A stretch of DNA of 64,000 nt from Gammaproteobacteria bacterium (GCA_018222405.1 JAAFAI010000005.1:124001-188000); one strand, 5' to 3'. Shown: positions 34,666 through 44,316, counted from the first letter of the stretch. A program made the numbers and translations. Notes: generated by a model not told the origin, from the letters alone.

Positions 34666-36003
34666 TTACAGTAAAAACAAGCTGCCCAGGCCCAGAAAGG
34701 CTACAAAACCCACGATGTCGGTAACGGTTGTGAGAATCACCGAACCTGAAAGTGCCGGGTCAATTTTGAGTTTTTCGAGGATCACCGGTAATACCACGCC
34801 GGCCAGGGCTGCAGCCAGTATGTTCACGAAGATAGCCAGGCAGATAACCAGCCCCAACAGCGGATCGCTAAACCACATAAAGGCCACAATGCCGATCACC
34901 AGCGCCCAAATCACACCATTAACGCCCCCCACCTTAAGCTCTTTGGTCATCAGCGCTTTTAAGTTAGCGCTAGTGATCTGGCCAAGCGCCAGGCCTCGCA
35001 CAATCAGGGTCAGGGTCTGGCTACCGGCGATCCCGCCCATACTGGCCACTACTGGCATCAGTACGGCTAACGCCACCACTTGTTGCAGGGTGGCTTCAAA
35101 TAAGCCAATAAACCACGAGGCCATAAACGCGGTAAGCAGGTTGATGCCTAACCACAAAGCACGACTACGGGCACTTTTTGCCACCGGAGCAAATAAATCC
35201 TCGTCTTCATCCATACCGGCGGTGGCCATCACCTGACGTTCGTAGTTTTCGTTTACCAGCTCACTGGCGCTTAAAATGTCGTGGCGGCCAAGCAGTTTAT
35301 TATTGTCATCAATCACCGGCAGTGCGGCATAACCACTGCGCTGCACCAGCAAAGAGGCCGTCGTTGAATCATCGGTACCTTTAATAACCGGCATGGACTC
35401 TTCGGTCAGCTCTACCATGGGCAAATGTTCAGGGGCACCAAATACCGCCGTTAGCTTTACCGCAGCCGAAAACTGGCCGGAACGATTGACCAGGAAAATG
35501 CTGTCGCAATGATCCGGTACATTGCGCCTTATCAGACGCAAGCCATCGCGCACTTTGGCATTTAATGGCAGCACCAGCATCTCATGCGATATCCAGTGCC
35601 CGACCTGCTCATCGGGGAACTGGGTCGCGTCGCGGAAATAGGCCTGTTGTTGTTCATCCAGAGCCTGAATGGCGAGTTCCAGTAGTTTGCTGGGCAGGGA
35701 GTCCATCAACTCAAGTAAGTCTTCGGCATCAATGCCGAGTAAAATGGCACTCCATTTATCGTCCGGAGTAGCGGAAATCAAGACTTCCCGCGGATCGCTC
35801 CGCATTTCGACCAGCACGTCGAGCTTACGTACATCCGGCAACACTTCCCATAACGACATCCGCTCTTCAACGGGAAGTGACTCTAACAGCGTGGCTATTT
35901 CGACATCTTCAGCCGGTAACAGCTGTTCAGCCACAGCCTGAAAGTCGTCGACGCCGTTATCGGCAACGATTTCTTCAATGAGATCGGGTAAGGGTTCAGC
36001 CAT
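34666..36003 (-). CDS. mgtE: Magnesium transporter MgtE
   Basis: 445 residues from the ATG at 36003, matching the usual MgtE length; an in-frame upstream start at 36081 would add a 26-residue hydrophobic extension and is less likely. Order: N-terminal helical MgtE_N domain, two CBS domains (about 130-255; V-I-D-D-N-N-K-L-L-G-R), a connecting helix, then five membrane helices with M-P-V-V-A-S-M-G-G-I-A-G-S-Q. A Mg2+-gated channel of the inner membrane. Divergent from recQ. Confidence 0.93.
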   Translation of the reverse strand: MAEPLPDLIEEIVADNGVDDFQAVAEQLLPAEDVEIATLLESLPVEERMSLWEVLPDVRKLDVLVEMRSDPREVLISATPDDKWSAILLGIDAEDLLELMDSLPSKLLELAIQALDEQQQAYFRDATQFPDEQVGHWISHEMLVLPLNAKVRDGLRLIRRNVPDHCDSIFLVNRSGQFSAAVKLTAVFGAPEHLPMVELTEESMPVIKGTDDSTTASLLVQRSGYAALPVIDDNNKLLGRHDILSASELVNENYERQVMATAGMDEDEDLFAPVAKSARSRALWLGINLLTAFMASWFIGLFEATLQQVVALAVLMPVVASMGGIAGSQTLTLIVRGLALGQITSANLKALMTKELKVGGVNGVIWALVIGIVAFMWFSDPLLGLVICLAIFVNILAAALAGVVLPVILEKLKIDPALSGSVILTTVTDIVGFVAFLGLGSLFLL

Positions 36004-36161
36004 GAGTTCCACCACACAACAAAATTTGGCCCATAATAACACTGTTGCTATCACCGCAGGAATGACTCTGTCGCGGTACATCAGTCAGTTATGGCAAGAC
36101 GCAGAAAAAGTCGGGCAAAACCCGTGAACCTCAGGCAAAAAACGCGTAAACTCTGCGACTC

Positions 36162-38042
36162 ATGACTGCGACACCAGATACCCCCACCGCCATCGACGAT
36201 AACGATAGCCAGCACGCTATCGTGGCAAGTGCTGCGCAGCCCACAGACAGCCGTAACGCTCAGCAAATCCTTGAAGATATCTTCGGTTACAGTGAATTTC
36301 GCTCCGGTCAGGCCGAGGTGATTGATCACACCATAAATGGTAAAGATGTGCTGGTATTGCTGCCTACTGGTGGCGGTAAGTCGTTGTGCTATCAGATCCC
36401 GGCCATGGTTCGCGACGGCACCGGTATTGTCGTTTCGCCCCTTATCTCGCTGATGCAGGATCAGGTAGAACAATTGCGCGAGGCCGGCGTAAAGGCTGCG
36501 TACCTGAATTCCTCGTTAGATCAGGACGATTACCAGGCCACCGTGCAACGTTTGCAGGAAGGCCACTACGACATTATTTATGTGTCGCCCGAGCGCTTAT
36601 TGCAGCGCTACTTTATTAACATGCTGGCACAAACTAAAATCGCGCTGTTCGCGGTGGATGAAGCACACTGCGTGTCCCACTGGGGGCATGATTTTCGTCA
36701 GGACTACCGGTCTTTAGGACAGTTAAAGCAACGCTTTCCGGATATCCCGGTAATCGGCCTTACGGCAACCGCCGACACCACCACCGAACAGGATATTCAG
36801 GTTCAGCTCGGACTGGATAACCCACTGGTGTACAAAGGCTCTTTCGACCGGCCGAATATCCGTTACCGGGTAATGGCCAAGTACAAGCCTTTTGAGCAGA
36901 TCGTTACCTACATTCGTCAGCAGGATGGCAGCGGCATTATTTACTGTAATTCCCGAGCCAAGGTTGATGATCTTAGCGCTAAATTACACCGTCAGGGCTT
37001 CAAGAGTGCCGCCTATCATGCGGGAATGGATGCCGACGAGCGGGCCTATGTACAACGCCAGTTTATTACCGACAAAATTGACGTGGTGGTGGCAACCGTG
37101 GCTTTTGGCATGGGTATAAATAAGTCAAACGTGCGCTATGTAGTTCATCACGATGTGCCGCGCAGTATCGAGAGTTATTACCAGGAAACCGGCAGGGCCG
37201 GTCGTGACGGCTTGCCCGCCGAAGCGTTATTGTTGTTCGACGAGAAAGACAGCGCCCGGGTAAAACAGTGGATTGATCAGGGCTCGATGGCCGACCGTAA
37301 TGCCATTGAACTGCAAAAGTTCGCCGCTATGGAAGCCTTCGCTGAGGCACAAACCTGTCGCCGTCAGGTGTTACTCAATTACTTTTCACAGTTTAGCGAT
37401 ACTGCATGCGGTAACTGTGATATTTGCCTGGATCCACCGCGTCCCTTTGATGGTCTGGAAACCGCTCAAAAAGTACTGAGTTGTATTTTACGCCTCCAGC
37501 AGCAGGCCGCTACCCAATATGTGATTGATGTACTGCGCGGTAAAAACCTTAAACGTTTACAGGAAGCCGGGCACGACAAGCTGTCTACCTGGGGGATTGG
37601 TAAAGATCAGAGCGATCAGTACTGGCATAACATTATCAATCAGCTCATCCACCGCGGCTATATTCGGGTGGATATTGCCAGCCACGCAGTGCTGCGCTTA
37701 ACTGAGGCTGCCCGCCCGGTGCTGAAAGGGGAAATTGCGGTAGAACTGGCCACACCAAGGCTTGAAATTAAAGCCGACAAACCGGCTAAAACCGCGCTCA
37801 AAAACTACGATAAAGCACTCTTCGCCCGGCTCAAGCACTTACGCAAAGTACTGGCGCAGGAAAATGACGTGCCGCCTTTCGTTATCTTTAACGATGCGAC
37901 ACTGGCCGAAATGGCCGCCAGCAAACCCACAGATAAGCAGAGCTTGCTGGCAGTCAGCGGCGTTGGCTTAACCAAGCTGGAGCGCTACGGTGTGCCTTTC
38001 CTGCAACTGATTAATGACTACCTGGAACGCGACGACGAGTAA
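36162..38042 (+). CDS. recQ: ATP-dependent DNA helicase RecQ
   Basis: 626 residues. Walker A is L-P-T-G-G-G-K-S; the box is D-E-A-H-C-V-S-H-W-G-H-D-F-R; motif VI is Q-E-T-G-R-A-G-R-D-G. The zinc-binding region has C-x16-C-x2-C-x2-C (C-R-R-Q... C-G-N-C-D-I-C), followed by the RQC winged helix and an HRDC domain at the C-terminus (F-N-D-A-T-L-A-E-M-A). A 3'-to-5' helicase in recombination repair. The first 30 or so residues are an extension compared with E. coli RecQ. Confidence 0.96.
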   Translation: MTATPDTPTAIDDNDSQHAIVASAAQPTDSRNAQQILEDIFGYSEFRSGQAEVIDHTINGKDVLVLLPTGGGKSLCYQIPAMVRDGTGIVVSPLISLMQDQVEQLREAGVKAAYLNSSLDQDDYQATVQRLQEGHYDIIYVSPERLLQRYFINMLAQTKIALFAVDEAHCVSHWGHDFRQDYRSLGQLKQRFPDIPVIGLTATADTTTEQDIQVQLGLDNPLVYKGSFDRPNIRYRVMAKYKPFEQIVTYIRQQDGSGIIYCNSRAKVDDLSAKLHRQGFKSAAYHAGMDADERAYVQRQFITDKIDVVVATVAFGMGINKSNVRYVVHHDVPRSIESYYQETGRAGRDGLPAEALLLFDEKDSARVKQWIDQGSMADRNAIELQKFAAMEAFAEAQTCRRQVLLNYFSQFSDTACGNCDICLDPPRPFDGLETAQKVLSCILRLQQQAATQYVIDVLRGKNLKRLQEAGHDKLSTWGIGKDQSDQYWHNIINQLIHRGYIRVDIASHAVLRLTEAARPVLKGEIAVELATPRLEIKADKPAKTALKNYDKALFARLKHLRKVLAQENDVPPFVIFNDATLAEMAASKPTDKQSLLAVSGVGLTKLERYGVPFLQLINDYLERDDE

Positions 38043-38046
38043 TGAC

Positions 38047-38724
38047 TCAGGCGTAAGCGTACTCGCCGCCTTTTTCGAGGCCGCGCTGGTATGCATCGCG
38101 GCTGTGGATTTTATTTACCCAGGCATCGATAGCGGCATACTGCCCTTTACCAACGCGCCCCTGCATGGCTTCTAATGGAAAGCTCATCTGAAAATCGGCA
38201 CCGCTTAAACTTTCCCCGGCAAACCACTCATTCTCTTTAAGATAGCTATTAACATAGTCGAGACTGGCTTTTAAATTTGGCCCGTAATAGGCACTGGTGA
38301 TGGCATCAACCACTTTGGCCACCACAGGTTTCATAAAAAACGGACTGGCCTTTTCCTTGGCTTTGCTCATCACCAGTCTGGCCACCAGCGGTGGCATCAG
38401 GCTGCCTTCGGAAAAGTGCATCCAGAATCGATACTGATTGAGCGCGTAACGGCTGTCAGTGGGTTTAAATTGCCCGCCAAACTCGTCAATCAGGTATTCA
38501 ATAATGGCACCGGATTCTGCCAGCGTGGTATCACCGTGGGTGATAATTGGCGCGCGGCCGAGAGGATGAACCGCCTGGAGACCTTCCGGAGCCAGATTAG
38601 TTTTGGCATCACGCTGATAGTGCTTAATTTCGTAGTCCACCCCCAGCTCTTCCAACAGCCATAAAATACGCTGCGAGCGGGAATTATTAAGATGGTGCAA
38701 TACGAGTGGAGATGCTGCTGTCAT
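38047..38724 (-). CDS. Glutathione S-transferase family protein
   Basis: 225 residues from the ATG at 38724; a longer frame from 38793 adds an unlikely hydrophobic leader. The N-terminal thioredoxin-like domain has the H-H-L-N-N-S-R-S-Q-R-I-L-W-L-L-E-E-L-G motif (candidate catalytic Ser) and the glutathione-binding L-A-E-S-G-A-I-I-E-Y-L; the C-terminal domain is helical. A cytoplasmic conjugation or detoxification enzyme; substrate unknown. Convergent with recQ, four bases apart. Confidence 0.9.
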   Translation of the reverse strand: MTAASPLVLHHLNNSRSQRILWLLEELGVDYEIKHYQRDAKTNLAPEGLQAVHPLGRAPIITHGDTTLAESGAIIEYLIDEFGGQFKPTDSRYALNQYRFWMHFSEGSLMPPLVARLVMSKAKEKASPFFMKPVVAKVVDAITSAYYGPNLKASLDYVNSYLKENEWFAGESLSGADFQMSFPLEAMQGRVGKGQYAAIDAWVNKIHSRDAYQRGLEKGGEYAYA

Positions 38725-38934
38725 AAAAAACCTTGTGAGCCGTATTTCCATATCCACGGCCATAAAAAACAATAAGATGAAACTAATACGCAAAAAGCGT
38801 GAGTTGGATTACATTTGGTTAAAAATAGTCGCGAAAAGTCGATAAGCGGTTTATCCAAAGTTGATTCATCGCTATTTCTGTATCGGTCGTACCTGATGTT
38901 ACACTTCACCCATTGACGAACATCTGAGAGTCCA

Positions 38935-40347
38935 ATGCAACTACACCATCGCTACGCTACCGAATTGGCCGAAACCGTCAGCGCAATAAAACCGCAGCCA
39001 CTGAGCGGAATGACTATGCCGATATACAACCGCGAGTTGGCAACACAGTTTAAACTGCCGGACAGCGACGCACTGATGTCGGCAATTTTTGACGAAGACG
39101 GCGAGCTTGCGGCTAACGCGGTGGCGCAAAAATACGGCGGCCACCAGTTTGGCCAGTGGAATCCTTTTCTGGGCGATGGGCGTGGTTTACTACTGGGTGA
39201 GGTAAGCGACGATCAGGGCACGAGTTTCGACCTGCATCTAAAAGGCGCCGGACAAACACCCTACTCCCGCCATGCCGACGGACGCGCCGTGTTACGCTCG
39301 ACGTTACGAGAATACATTGCATCAGAAGCACTTCACCATCTGCGCATCCCAACGTCCCGGGCGCTGTGTTTAATTACCAGTGAGGAATCCATTGTGCGGG
39401 AGTTGCCTGAACCTGGCGCCATGATGATCCGCATGGCTCCGAGCCATCTTCGCTTTGGCCACTTTGAGTTTTACTACCACAGTAAGCAAAAAGACACGCT
39501 GGACAAGCTGATGCAGTACACCCTCACTCATCACTTCCCGGAGTGTTTACAAGACGCCAACCCGCACAAAGCGTTACTGACTGCCATTACTTTGCGAACC
39601 GCGCGCATGGTGGCGCTATGGCAGGCATACGGTTTCGTACACGGCGTGATGAATACCGACAATATGTCAATCCATGGCATTACCTTTGATTACGGACCCT
39701 ATGCTTTCATCGAACACTTCCAGTCTGATGCGGTATTTAACCACTCCGACTACGAAGGCCGCTATGCCTTTGATCGCCAACCTGGTATTGCGCTGTGGAA
39801 CCTTAACGCGCTGGCCTATGCGTTTTCTGATCACTTAAGTACCGATGATATCCGCGCCTGCCTGACGTTATTTGAGCCCACCTTTTTAAGTCAGTACCGT
39901 CATCAGATGCTAAGCCGCATTGGCCTCGAGGATAATGCAGACAACGAGCCCTGCCTGAACACCTGGCTGAGTTTACTTAGCGCTGAGAAGCGCGACTATA
40001 CCCAAAGCTTCAGGCAACTAATCACGGCCGACCTACAGCAGGAATTGGTGCCGTTACGCGATCAGTTTGTTGACCGTAGCGCCTTTGACAACTGGTGGCA
40101 GGATTACCGCCAGCGTCGCCTTGCTGCGGGGACTGCAAATGAGGCGCTATATGCGCTTAATCCGCTGGTGATCCCACGTACGCACTATTTACAATCTGCT
40201 ATCGACGCCGCTGAGCAAGGAGACTTCGAGCCGGCGCACAAGTTGATGGAAGCCATTCGTCAGCCATTTGATGATAATGAGAACACCCGGGACTATTCCC
40301 AACCCGGCGCTGCCAGTTCGCAAGGGAGTCTTTCATGCAGCAGTTAA
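38935..40347 (+). CDS. selO: Protein adenylyltransferase SelO (YdiU/UPF0061)
   Basis: 470 residues. The pseudokinase signatures of SelO are present: L-G-D-G-R-G-L-L-L-G-E-V, L-K-G-A-G-Q-T-P-Y-S-R, G-R-A-V-L-R-S-T-L-R-E-Y, H-G-V-M-N-T-D-N-M and I-D/T-F-D-Y-G-P-Y. SelO transfers AMP to proteins in response to redox stress. Many SelO proteins end in a Cys near the C-terminus; here the tail is S-L-S-C-S-S, which would keep it. The last 13 bases overlap the next gene. Confidence 0.94.
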   Translation: MQLHHRYATELAETVSAIKPQPLSGMTMPIYNRELATQFKLPDSDALMSAIFDEDGELAANAVAQKYGGHQFGQWNPFLGDGRGLLLGEVSDDQGTSFDLHLKGAGQTPYSRHADGRAVLRSTLREYIASEALHHLRIPTSRALCLITSEESIVRELPEPGAMMIRMAPSHLRFGHFEFYYHSKQKDTLDKLMQYTLTHHFPECLQDANPHKALLTAITLRTARMVALWQAYGFVHGVMNTDNMSIHGITFDYGPYAFIEHFQSDAVFNHSDYEGRYAFDRQPGIALWNLNALAYAFSDHLSTDDIRACLTLFEPTFLSQYRHQMLSRIGLEDNADNEPCLNTWLSLLSAEKRDYTQSFRQLITADLQQELVPLRDQFVDRSAFDNWWQDYRQRRLAAGTANEALYALNPLVIPRTHYLQSAIDAAEQGDFEPAHKLMEAIRQPFDDNENTRDYSQPGAASSQGSLSCSS

Positions 40348-40679
40348 CCCCAGCCGCCATTGCCAATGCACTGGTTTGTGAACCCGGCATTATCCGCTGG
40401 GTTGGGCCGATGCCCGCCACTCAGCAACAGGCAGTGGGCCTGTGCCACAATATTGCCCGTTTACTCAATGCTCGCCAGGGCGAAAATGACTGGGGTGCTG
40501 ACAGGTTACAGGTGCGCCTCAATGCCGATGATTTTGAGTTGCTGTTTAACGTGGAATGGCTGTGCGAAGCAGTTTGGCTTGAGCCGGTAGGCGCCTCTAC
40601 CGCCCATATCAGTAAGGCAGACATGCTGCAAAACGTGCAGCTAAAACTACAGCAGGCGCTAGAGCAGACGGATCTTTAG
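40335..40679 (+). CDS. Small hypothetical protein overlapping selO
   Basis: 114 residues, with a GGGAG ribosome site inside the end of selO and a 13-base overlap, so translation is probably coupled. Soluble, no signal peptide; contains R-L-Q-V-R-L-N-A-D-D-F-E-L-L-F-N-V-E-W-L-C-E-A-V-W and a helical C-terminus. It resembles small conserved proteins of Alteromonadales/Shewanella of unknown function; I cannot name the family with confidence. Confidence 0.72.
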   Translation: MQQLTPAAIANALVCEPGIIRWVGPMPATQQQAVGLCHNIARLLNARQGENDWGADRLQVRLNADDFELLFNVEWLCEAVWLEPVGASTAHISKADMLQNVQLKLQQALEQTDL

Positions 40680-40706
40680 TATACCAATTTAGTTCGGCCT
40701 GAATAT

Positions 40707-40735
40707 TAGACCCGTGCCCTGATAGGCGGTATAAT
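40707..40735 (+). promoter_or_regulatory. Sigma-70-type promoter for ribA
   Basis: -35 TAGACC (40707-40712), 17-base spacer, consensus -10 TATAAT (40730-40735). A 5'-UTR hairpin follows: TGAGGGC (40745-40751) pairs with GCCCTCA (40770-40776). Confidence 0.6.
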
Positions 40736-40825
40736 CGCCGCCCCTGAGGGCTTGTAAACCTGTGTTACTGCCCTCATGTAGTGGTACTTATTTGGCAGTT
40801 TCTACATCAACCCGGCTCGAGTTTC

Positions 40826-41446
40826 ATGACCAGTAAATCCCAGCAATACCGATTTGTCAGCGCAGCAAAGCTTCCTACCCGCAAGGGCGAATTCACTATC
40901 CATGGTTTTGTGGAAGAAAACTCGGGTATAGAGCACGTTGCGTTATCATACGGTACCTGGCAGCCGGAAGACGTGGTGCCAATTCGAATTCACTCTGAAT
41001 GCCTCACCGGCGACGCGCTGTTCTCTACCCGCTGCGATTGCGGTTTCCAGTTAGAGCGGGCGATGGAAAATATCGTCGAAAACGGCTATGGCGTACTGCT
41101 TTATTTGCGTCAGGAAGGGCGCGGTATCGGTCTTATCAATAAAATCCGCGCCTATCATCTGCAAGATCAGGGCATGGATACCGTTGAAGCTAACGAACAC
41201 CTGGGTTTCGATGCCGATATGCGCACCTACGAGATGTGCAAGGTCATGCTGGATAAGCTGAACGTTAAAAATGTTGAGCTGATGACCAATAACCCCCGTA
41301 AAACCGCGGCGCTGAAAGATCTCGATATTAACGTGGTGGCCCGCAAGCCTATTGACCACGGTATCACCAAAGACAACAAAAACTACATTAAAACCAAAAC
41401 CGAAAAACTCGGCCACGCCTTCGACCCGCATATTCTGGGTGATTAG
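40826..41446 (+). CDS. ribA: GTP cyclohydrolase II
   Basis: 206 residues from the ATG at 40826; an upstream in-frame start at 40781 lies close to the promoter hairpin and is less likely. Zinc-binding C-L-T-G-D-A-L-F-S-T-R-C-D-C gives three Cys; R-Q-E-G-R-G-I-G-L-I-N-K is the GTP-binding/catalytic segment; T-N-N-P-R-K follows. It catalyses the first step of riboflavin synthesis from GTP. Stand-alone form without a RibB domain. Confidence 0.95.
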   Translation: MTSKSQQYRFVSAAKLPTRKGEFTIHGFVEENSGIEHVALSYGTWQPEDVVPIRIHSECLTGDALFSTRCDCGFQLERAMENIVENGYGVLLYLRQEGRGIGLINKIRAYHLQDQGMDTVEANEHLGFDADMRTYEMCKVMLDKLNVKNVELMTNNPRKTAALKDLDINVVARKPIDHGITKDNKNYIKTKTEKLGHAFDPHILGD

Positions 41447-41461
41447 GGCTTATTCGCTAGC

Positions 41462-41484
41462 AAGCTGAACAGTTGGTTCAGCTT
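41462..41484. promoter_or_regulatory. Hairpin between ribA and the DUF3300 gene
   Basis: AAGCTGAAC, loop AGTTG, GTTCAGCTT: nine perfect pairs starting 16 bases after ribA. There is no U-run; GGTTCAGC is repeated directly after it. Probably the ribA mRNA 3' end. Confidence 0.55.
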
Positions 41485-41564
41485 GGTTCAGCCTCAATTA
41501 ATCTTGCCCTTGCTATAACGATACAAACATCACACCAAGTGCCCTGTGGCACAGGAGAGTTTGT

Positions 41565-42920
41565 ATGAAAAAGCGATTAATACTGGCCCTGTTTCTGCCG
41601 CTGGTCTACGGTGGTCATGCACTGGCTACCACGGCCCCCGAAAATCAACCAACATACAATGCGCAGCGCCTTAGCGAAGAAACGCTCGACACCCTGCTGG
41701 CGCCAATCGCGTTATACCCCGACACGCTGGTAACCCATATTCTGATCGCCAGCACTTACCCGCTACAGGTGATAGAAGCCGACCGCTGGCGTCAGGATAA
41801 TCAGTCGCTGGAGGGTGACGCACTGGAGCGGGCACTTGAAAACACCGACTGGGATCCGAGTGTAAAGGCTTTGGTGCCGTTTACCGAGGTCCTGCGCCAC
41901 ATGAGTGATGACCTCGGCTGGCTGCAAAACCTCGGCGACGCTGTGCTCACCAATGAAGACTGGGTGCTCGACAGAGTACAGGCGCTGCGTTTACAGGCGC
42001 GCCAGAGTGGCAACCTGCAGAGCAACGATTACCAGCAGGTTTCCACCGAAGATAAGATCATTGTGATTGAATCCCGCCAGCCCGAAGTGGTGTATATTCC
42101 TTACTACGACACCCGCCATGTCTATGGCCACTGGCATTATCACAGCCGGCCGGTTTTCTGGCCCACCAGCGTGCGGATAGCCCTGGGGCATCGTATTTAC
42201 TGGGGCCCGCGGGTAAGCATTTCAGCCGGCTTTTACTTCGGTAATATCTGGTGGCCCGAGCGGCACATTATTATTCGTAGTACCCCCTCACGTCATTATG
42301 TGAGACCACACTATCCGACCAAGCGTTATTCTGTAAAAGAATACCATCGCTGGCAGCATAATGTGGGCAACCGCCATGCCCGTTATTCGCAACAGGTAGC
42401 GACCCACAAACCGGCCATCGTTAAGCAACACCGATCATTAGATAATGCAGCCAGACATCGCGAACTGTATACCCGAACCCAGGCTGGCAATAGCTATCGG
42501 ATAGATGGCGGGAAACAGGGTAAACCATTACAGCGCGAGTCCAAGGGGCAGAAACCTGTGAAATACAGCCAGGACGCCAAACAGTTAAAACAGCGCCTGC
42601 AAAGCCATGAGAATAACCCGGGTAATCGCAGCCTGCCCAAAAATGTGGTGAAAGCGCCTAAAGAACAGGCTCGAGGCGGTAAGCCGGGCTACAAACAGCG
42701 GGAATTTGCGCCAGCTGAACGACAACAACCGGTTCGTCAACAGCCTCAGGAACATACGGTACACAAAGAGCGCAAGTGGGTAAATAAAGCGCCGTCGCAA
42801 TCACAGCGTCCGCAGCAAGCCTACTCTAAGCCTAGTCAGCAGCGCCCGGTTAAGCAATCACATAGTCGCCCGGCACCGCGGGATCATGCTCAGAAACCTC
42901 GGGTTAAGCGTGAGCATTAA
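41565..42920 (+). CDS. DUF3300 domain-containing exported protein
   Basis: 451 residues with an AGGAG ribosome site and a signal peptide ending near T-T-A (about 1-24). The DUF3300 domain (about 35-225) has L-L-A-P-I-A-L-Y-P-D-T-L-V-T-H-I-L and Q-P-E-V-V-Y-I-P-Y-Y-D. The second half is a low-complexity, strongly basic tail rich in Gln, Arg, His, Lys and Pro, which could bind nucleic acid, polysaccharide or metal. Function of the family is unknown. Its 3' end overlaps the convergent ATP-grasp gene by 17 bases. Confidence 0.9.
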   Translation: MKKRLILALFLPLVYGGHALATTAPENQPTYNAQRLSEETLDTLLAPIALYPDTLVTHILIASTYPLQVIEADRWRQDNQSLEGDALERALENTDWDPSVKALVPFTEVLRHMSDDLGWLQNLGDAVLTNEDWVLDRVQALRLQARQSGNLQSNDYQQVSTEDKIIVIESRQPEVVYIPYYDTRHVYGHWHYHSRPVFWPTSVRIALGHRIYWGPRVSISAGFYFGNIWWPERHIIIRSTPSRHYVRPHYPTKRYSVKEYHRWQHNVGNRHARYSQQVATHKPAIVKQHRSLDNAARHRELYTRTQAGNSYRIDGGKQGKPLQRESKGQKPVKYSQDAKQLKQRLQSHENNPGNRSLPKNVVKAPKEQARGGKPGYKQREFAPAERQQPVRQQPQEHTVHKERKWVNKAPSQSQRPQQAYSKPSQQRPVKQSHSRPAPRDHAQKPRVKREH

Positions 42921-43773
42921 GATAGCGAAGGTAGGCGTTAACAAACCGTTGGGGTGACTGTTCATCCAGGTTGAAATAGAGTGAGGGCTCAATGAGCTCG
43001 AGCTCTATTATGCGCCATTCATCCGCGAACCATAATAAATCAACCCGCGCATACAGATAATCATCAGGCATGGCATTCAGCGCGGCCTTTGCATTCGTTA
43101 ACATAGCCGGCTCCGGCGTAATCGCCTGCAGGCTGCCGCCATGCTCTTCCTGCACTCTGAAATCTCCCGCTTTCGGCTGCTTAAGTATGGCGTGACTCAG
43201 TTTACCGGCGAAATAAAACAAAGACACTTCGCCTTGTTCGGTAACACTCTTCACAAACGGCTGAACCATACACTCGCGCCCGGCAAAACATGTGGCCAGT
43301 TCATCAGCGGCAGACATCAGCCGCTCAGTGGTTAAGCGGAAGGTATCATCGGCATTCGCACTTACGCAGGGCTTAATAACCAGTTCGTCGCAGGCAAAAC
43401 CGCTAAACGCCTCGGTAATAGCGCTTTGATCAAAGCCTGAAAGCCAGCGCGTGGGCAATACCGGAACTCCGGCGGCTTCCAGATCTTTAAGATACTGTTT
43501 GTTTAGATTCCACATCATCAGTGGCAACGAATTCATCAGTCGGGATTGCTGATCGATACGTTTCAGGCAGGCAACAAAGTCTGTTTCATACTTTTGGTAA
43601 TCCCAGGGGCTACGCACAATAACCGCTTCATAGATACTGTAATCCACTTCCTGCTGGTGCCAGGAAATCGTATCCACTTCATATCCCTGCACGGCAAAAG
43701 GAGCCCGCAGCAGCTCGTCGTAAACAAAAAAATCCTGCAAGTCGTCCATCGACAGAAACGCGAGCTTTTTCAT
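42904..43773 (-). CDS. ATP-grasp domain protein, glutathione-synthetase-like
   Basis: 289 residues from the ATG at 43773, which lies at a better distance from the GGGA ribosome site than the ATG six bases upstream. An N-terminal pre-ATP-grasp region (I-V-R-S-P-W-D-Y) is followed by the ATP-grasp core: L-V-I-K-P-C-V-S-A-N-A, C-M-V-Q-P-F and a late R-V-D-L-L-W with I-E-L-E-L-I-E-P. It probably ligates a carboxylate to an amine or thiol; substrate unknown. The YceB-like gene lies upstream on the same strand (24 bases), so they form an operon. Confidence 0.85.
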   Translation of the reverse strand: MKKLAFLSMDDLQDFFVYDELLRAPFAVQGYEVDTISWHQQEVDYSIYEAVIVRSPWDYQKYETDFVACLKRIDQQSRLMNSLPLMMWNLNKQYLKDLEAAGVPVLPTRWLSGFDQSAITEAFSGFACDELVIKPCVSANADDTFRLTTERLMSAADELATCFAGRECMVQPFVKSVTEQGEVSLFYFAGKLSHAILKQPKAGDFRVQEEHGGSLQAITPEPAMLTNAKAALNAMPDDYLYARVDLLWFADEWRIIELELIEPSLYFNLDEQSPQRFVNAYLRYLNAHA

Positions 43774-43797
43774 AATCATTCCCGAAGTAATAGCAGA

Positions 43798-44316
43798 TTA
43801 TATTTCGATGAGAAGGCCCTGACTGGTTATGTCGATGCGTTTGGGTTTTTGAATACCAAAGGCCGCCATATCCAAATCGTCGAAGTCTAATAGCAGGATC
43901 ACCGGCACTCGTTTACCTTCCAGACGCTTTATGCCATTAACCAGGCTATCGGATACTACCGCCTGATTATCCAGCACTTTGAGCTTATCCAACCGCGGCT
44001 CTATTAGGCGCAGTTGCGCCAGTTGATGGTGATAAGCTATGCGCCCGGAAATCTCCGCCTTAGCTTGCAGTCGTTGACCATTTTGCTCTGCCAGTACGGT
44101 GACTTTCACGTTCACTTCATCTTCCAGCGGGTCCAGCTCAACAAAGGGGTCAGAGAAGGTAAACACCACATCATCAAAGGTACGCTGCTGGGGAAACACG
44201 GCAGTCACCATAGTATTTAACTGGCTTTCAGAAAAGGTCATGCTAAAAGCATGCGCGGCAGGCATACCAGCCAGCAATGTAAAAAGGCAAATCCACAGGC
44301 GGCAAAGATACTTCAT
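43798..44316 (-). CDS. YceB-like DUF1439 exported protein
   Basis: 172 residues with a signal peptide ending A-H-A-F (about 1-23). No lipobox Cys is seen, so unlike E. coli YceB it would be soluble in the periplasm. The mature part has F-S-E-S-Q-L-N-x-M-V and the elongated beta pattern of DUF1439 proteins. Function unknown. Upstream of the ATP-grasp gene in the same operon. Confidence 0.8.
   Translation of the reverse strand: MKYLCRLWICLFTLLAGMPAAHAFSMTFSESQLNTMVTAVFPQQRTFDDVVFTFSDPFVELDPLEDEVNVKVTVLAEQNGQRLQAKAEISGRIAYHHQLAQLRLIEPRLDKLKVLDNQAVVSDSLVNGIKRLEGKRVPVILLLDFDDLDMAAFGIQKPKRIDITSQGLLIEI

Noticed and set aside
36004..36081. 26-residue N-terminal extension of MgtE
   Set aside because: The in-frame upstream start gives a hydrophobic leader not typical of MgtE; the ATG at 36003 matches the family N-terminus and length.
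41565..42920. Frameshift in the DUF3300 gene because of the low-complexity tail
   Set aside because: The frame stays open without a shift to a proper stop, and basic tails are compatible with the family.
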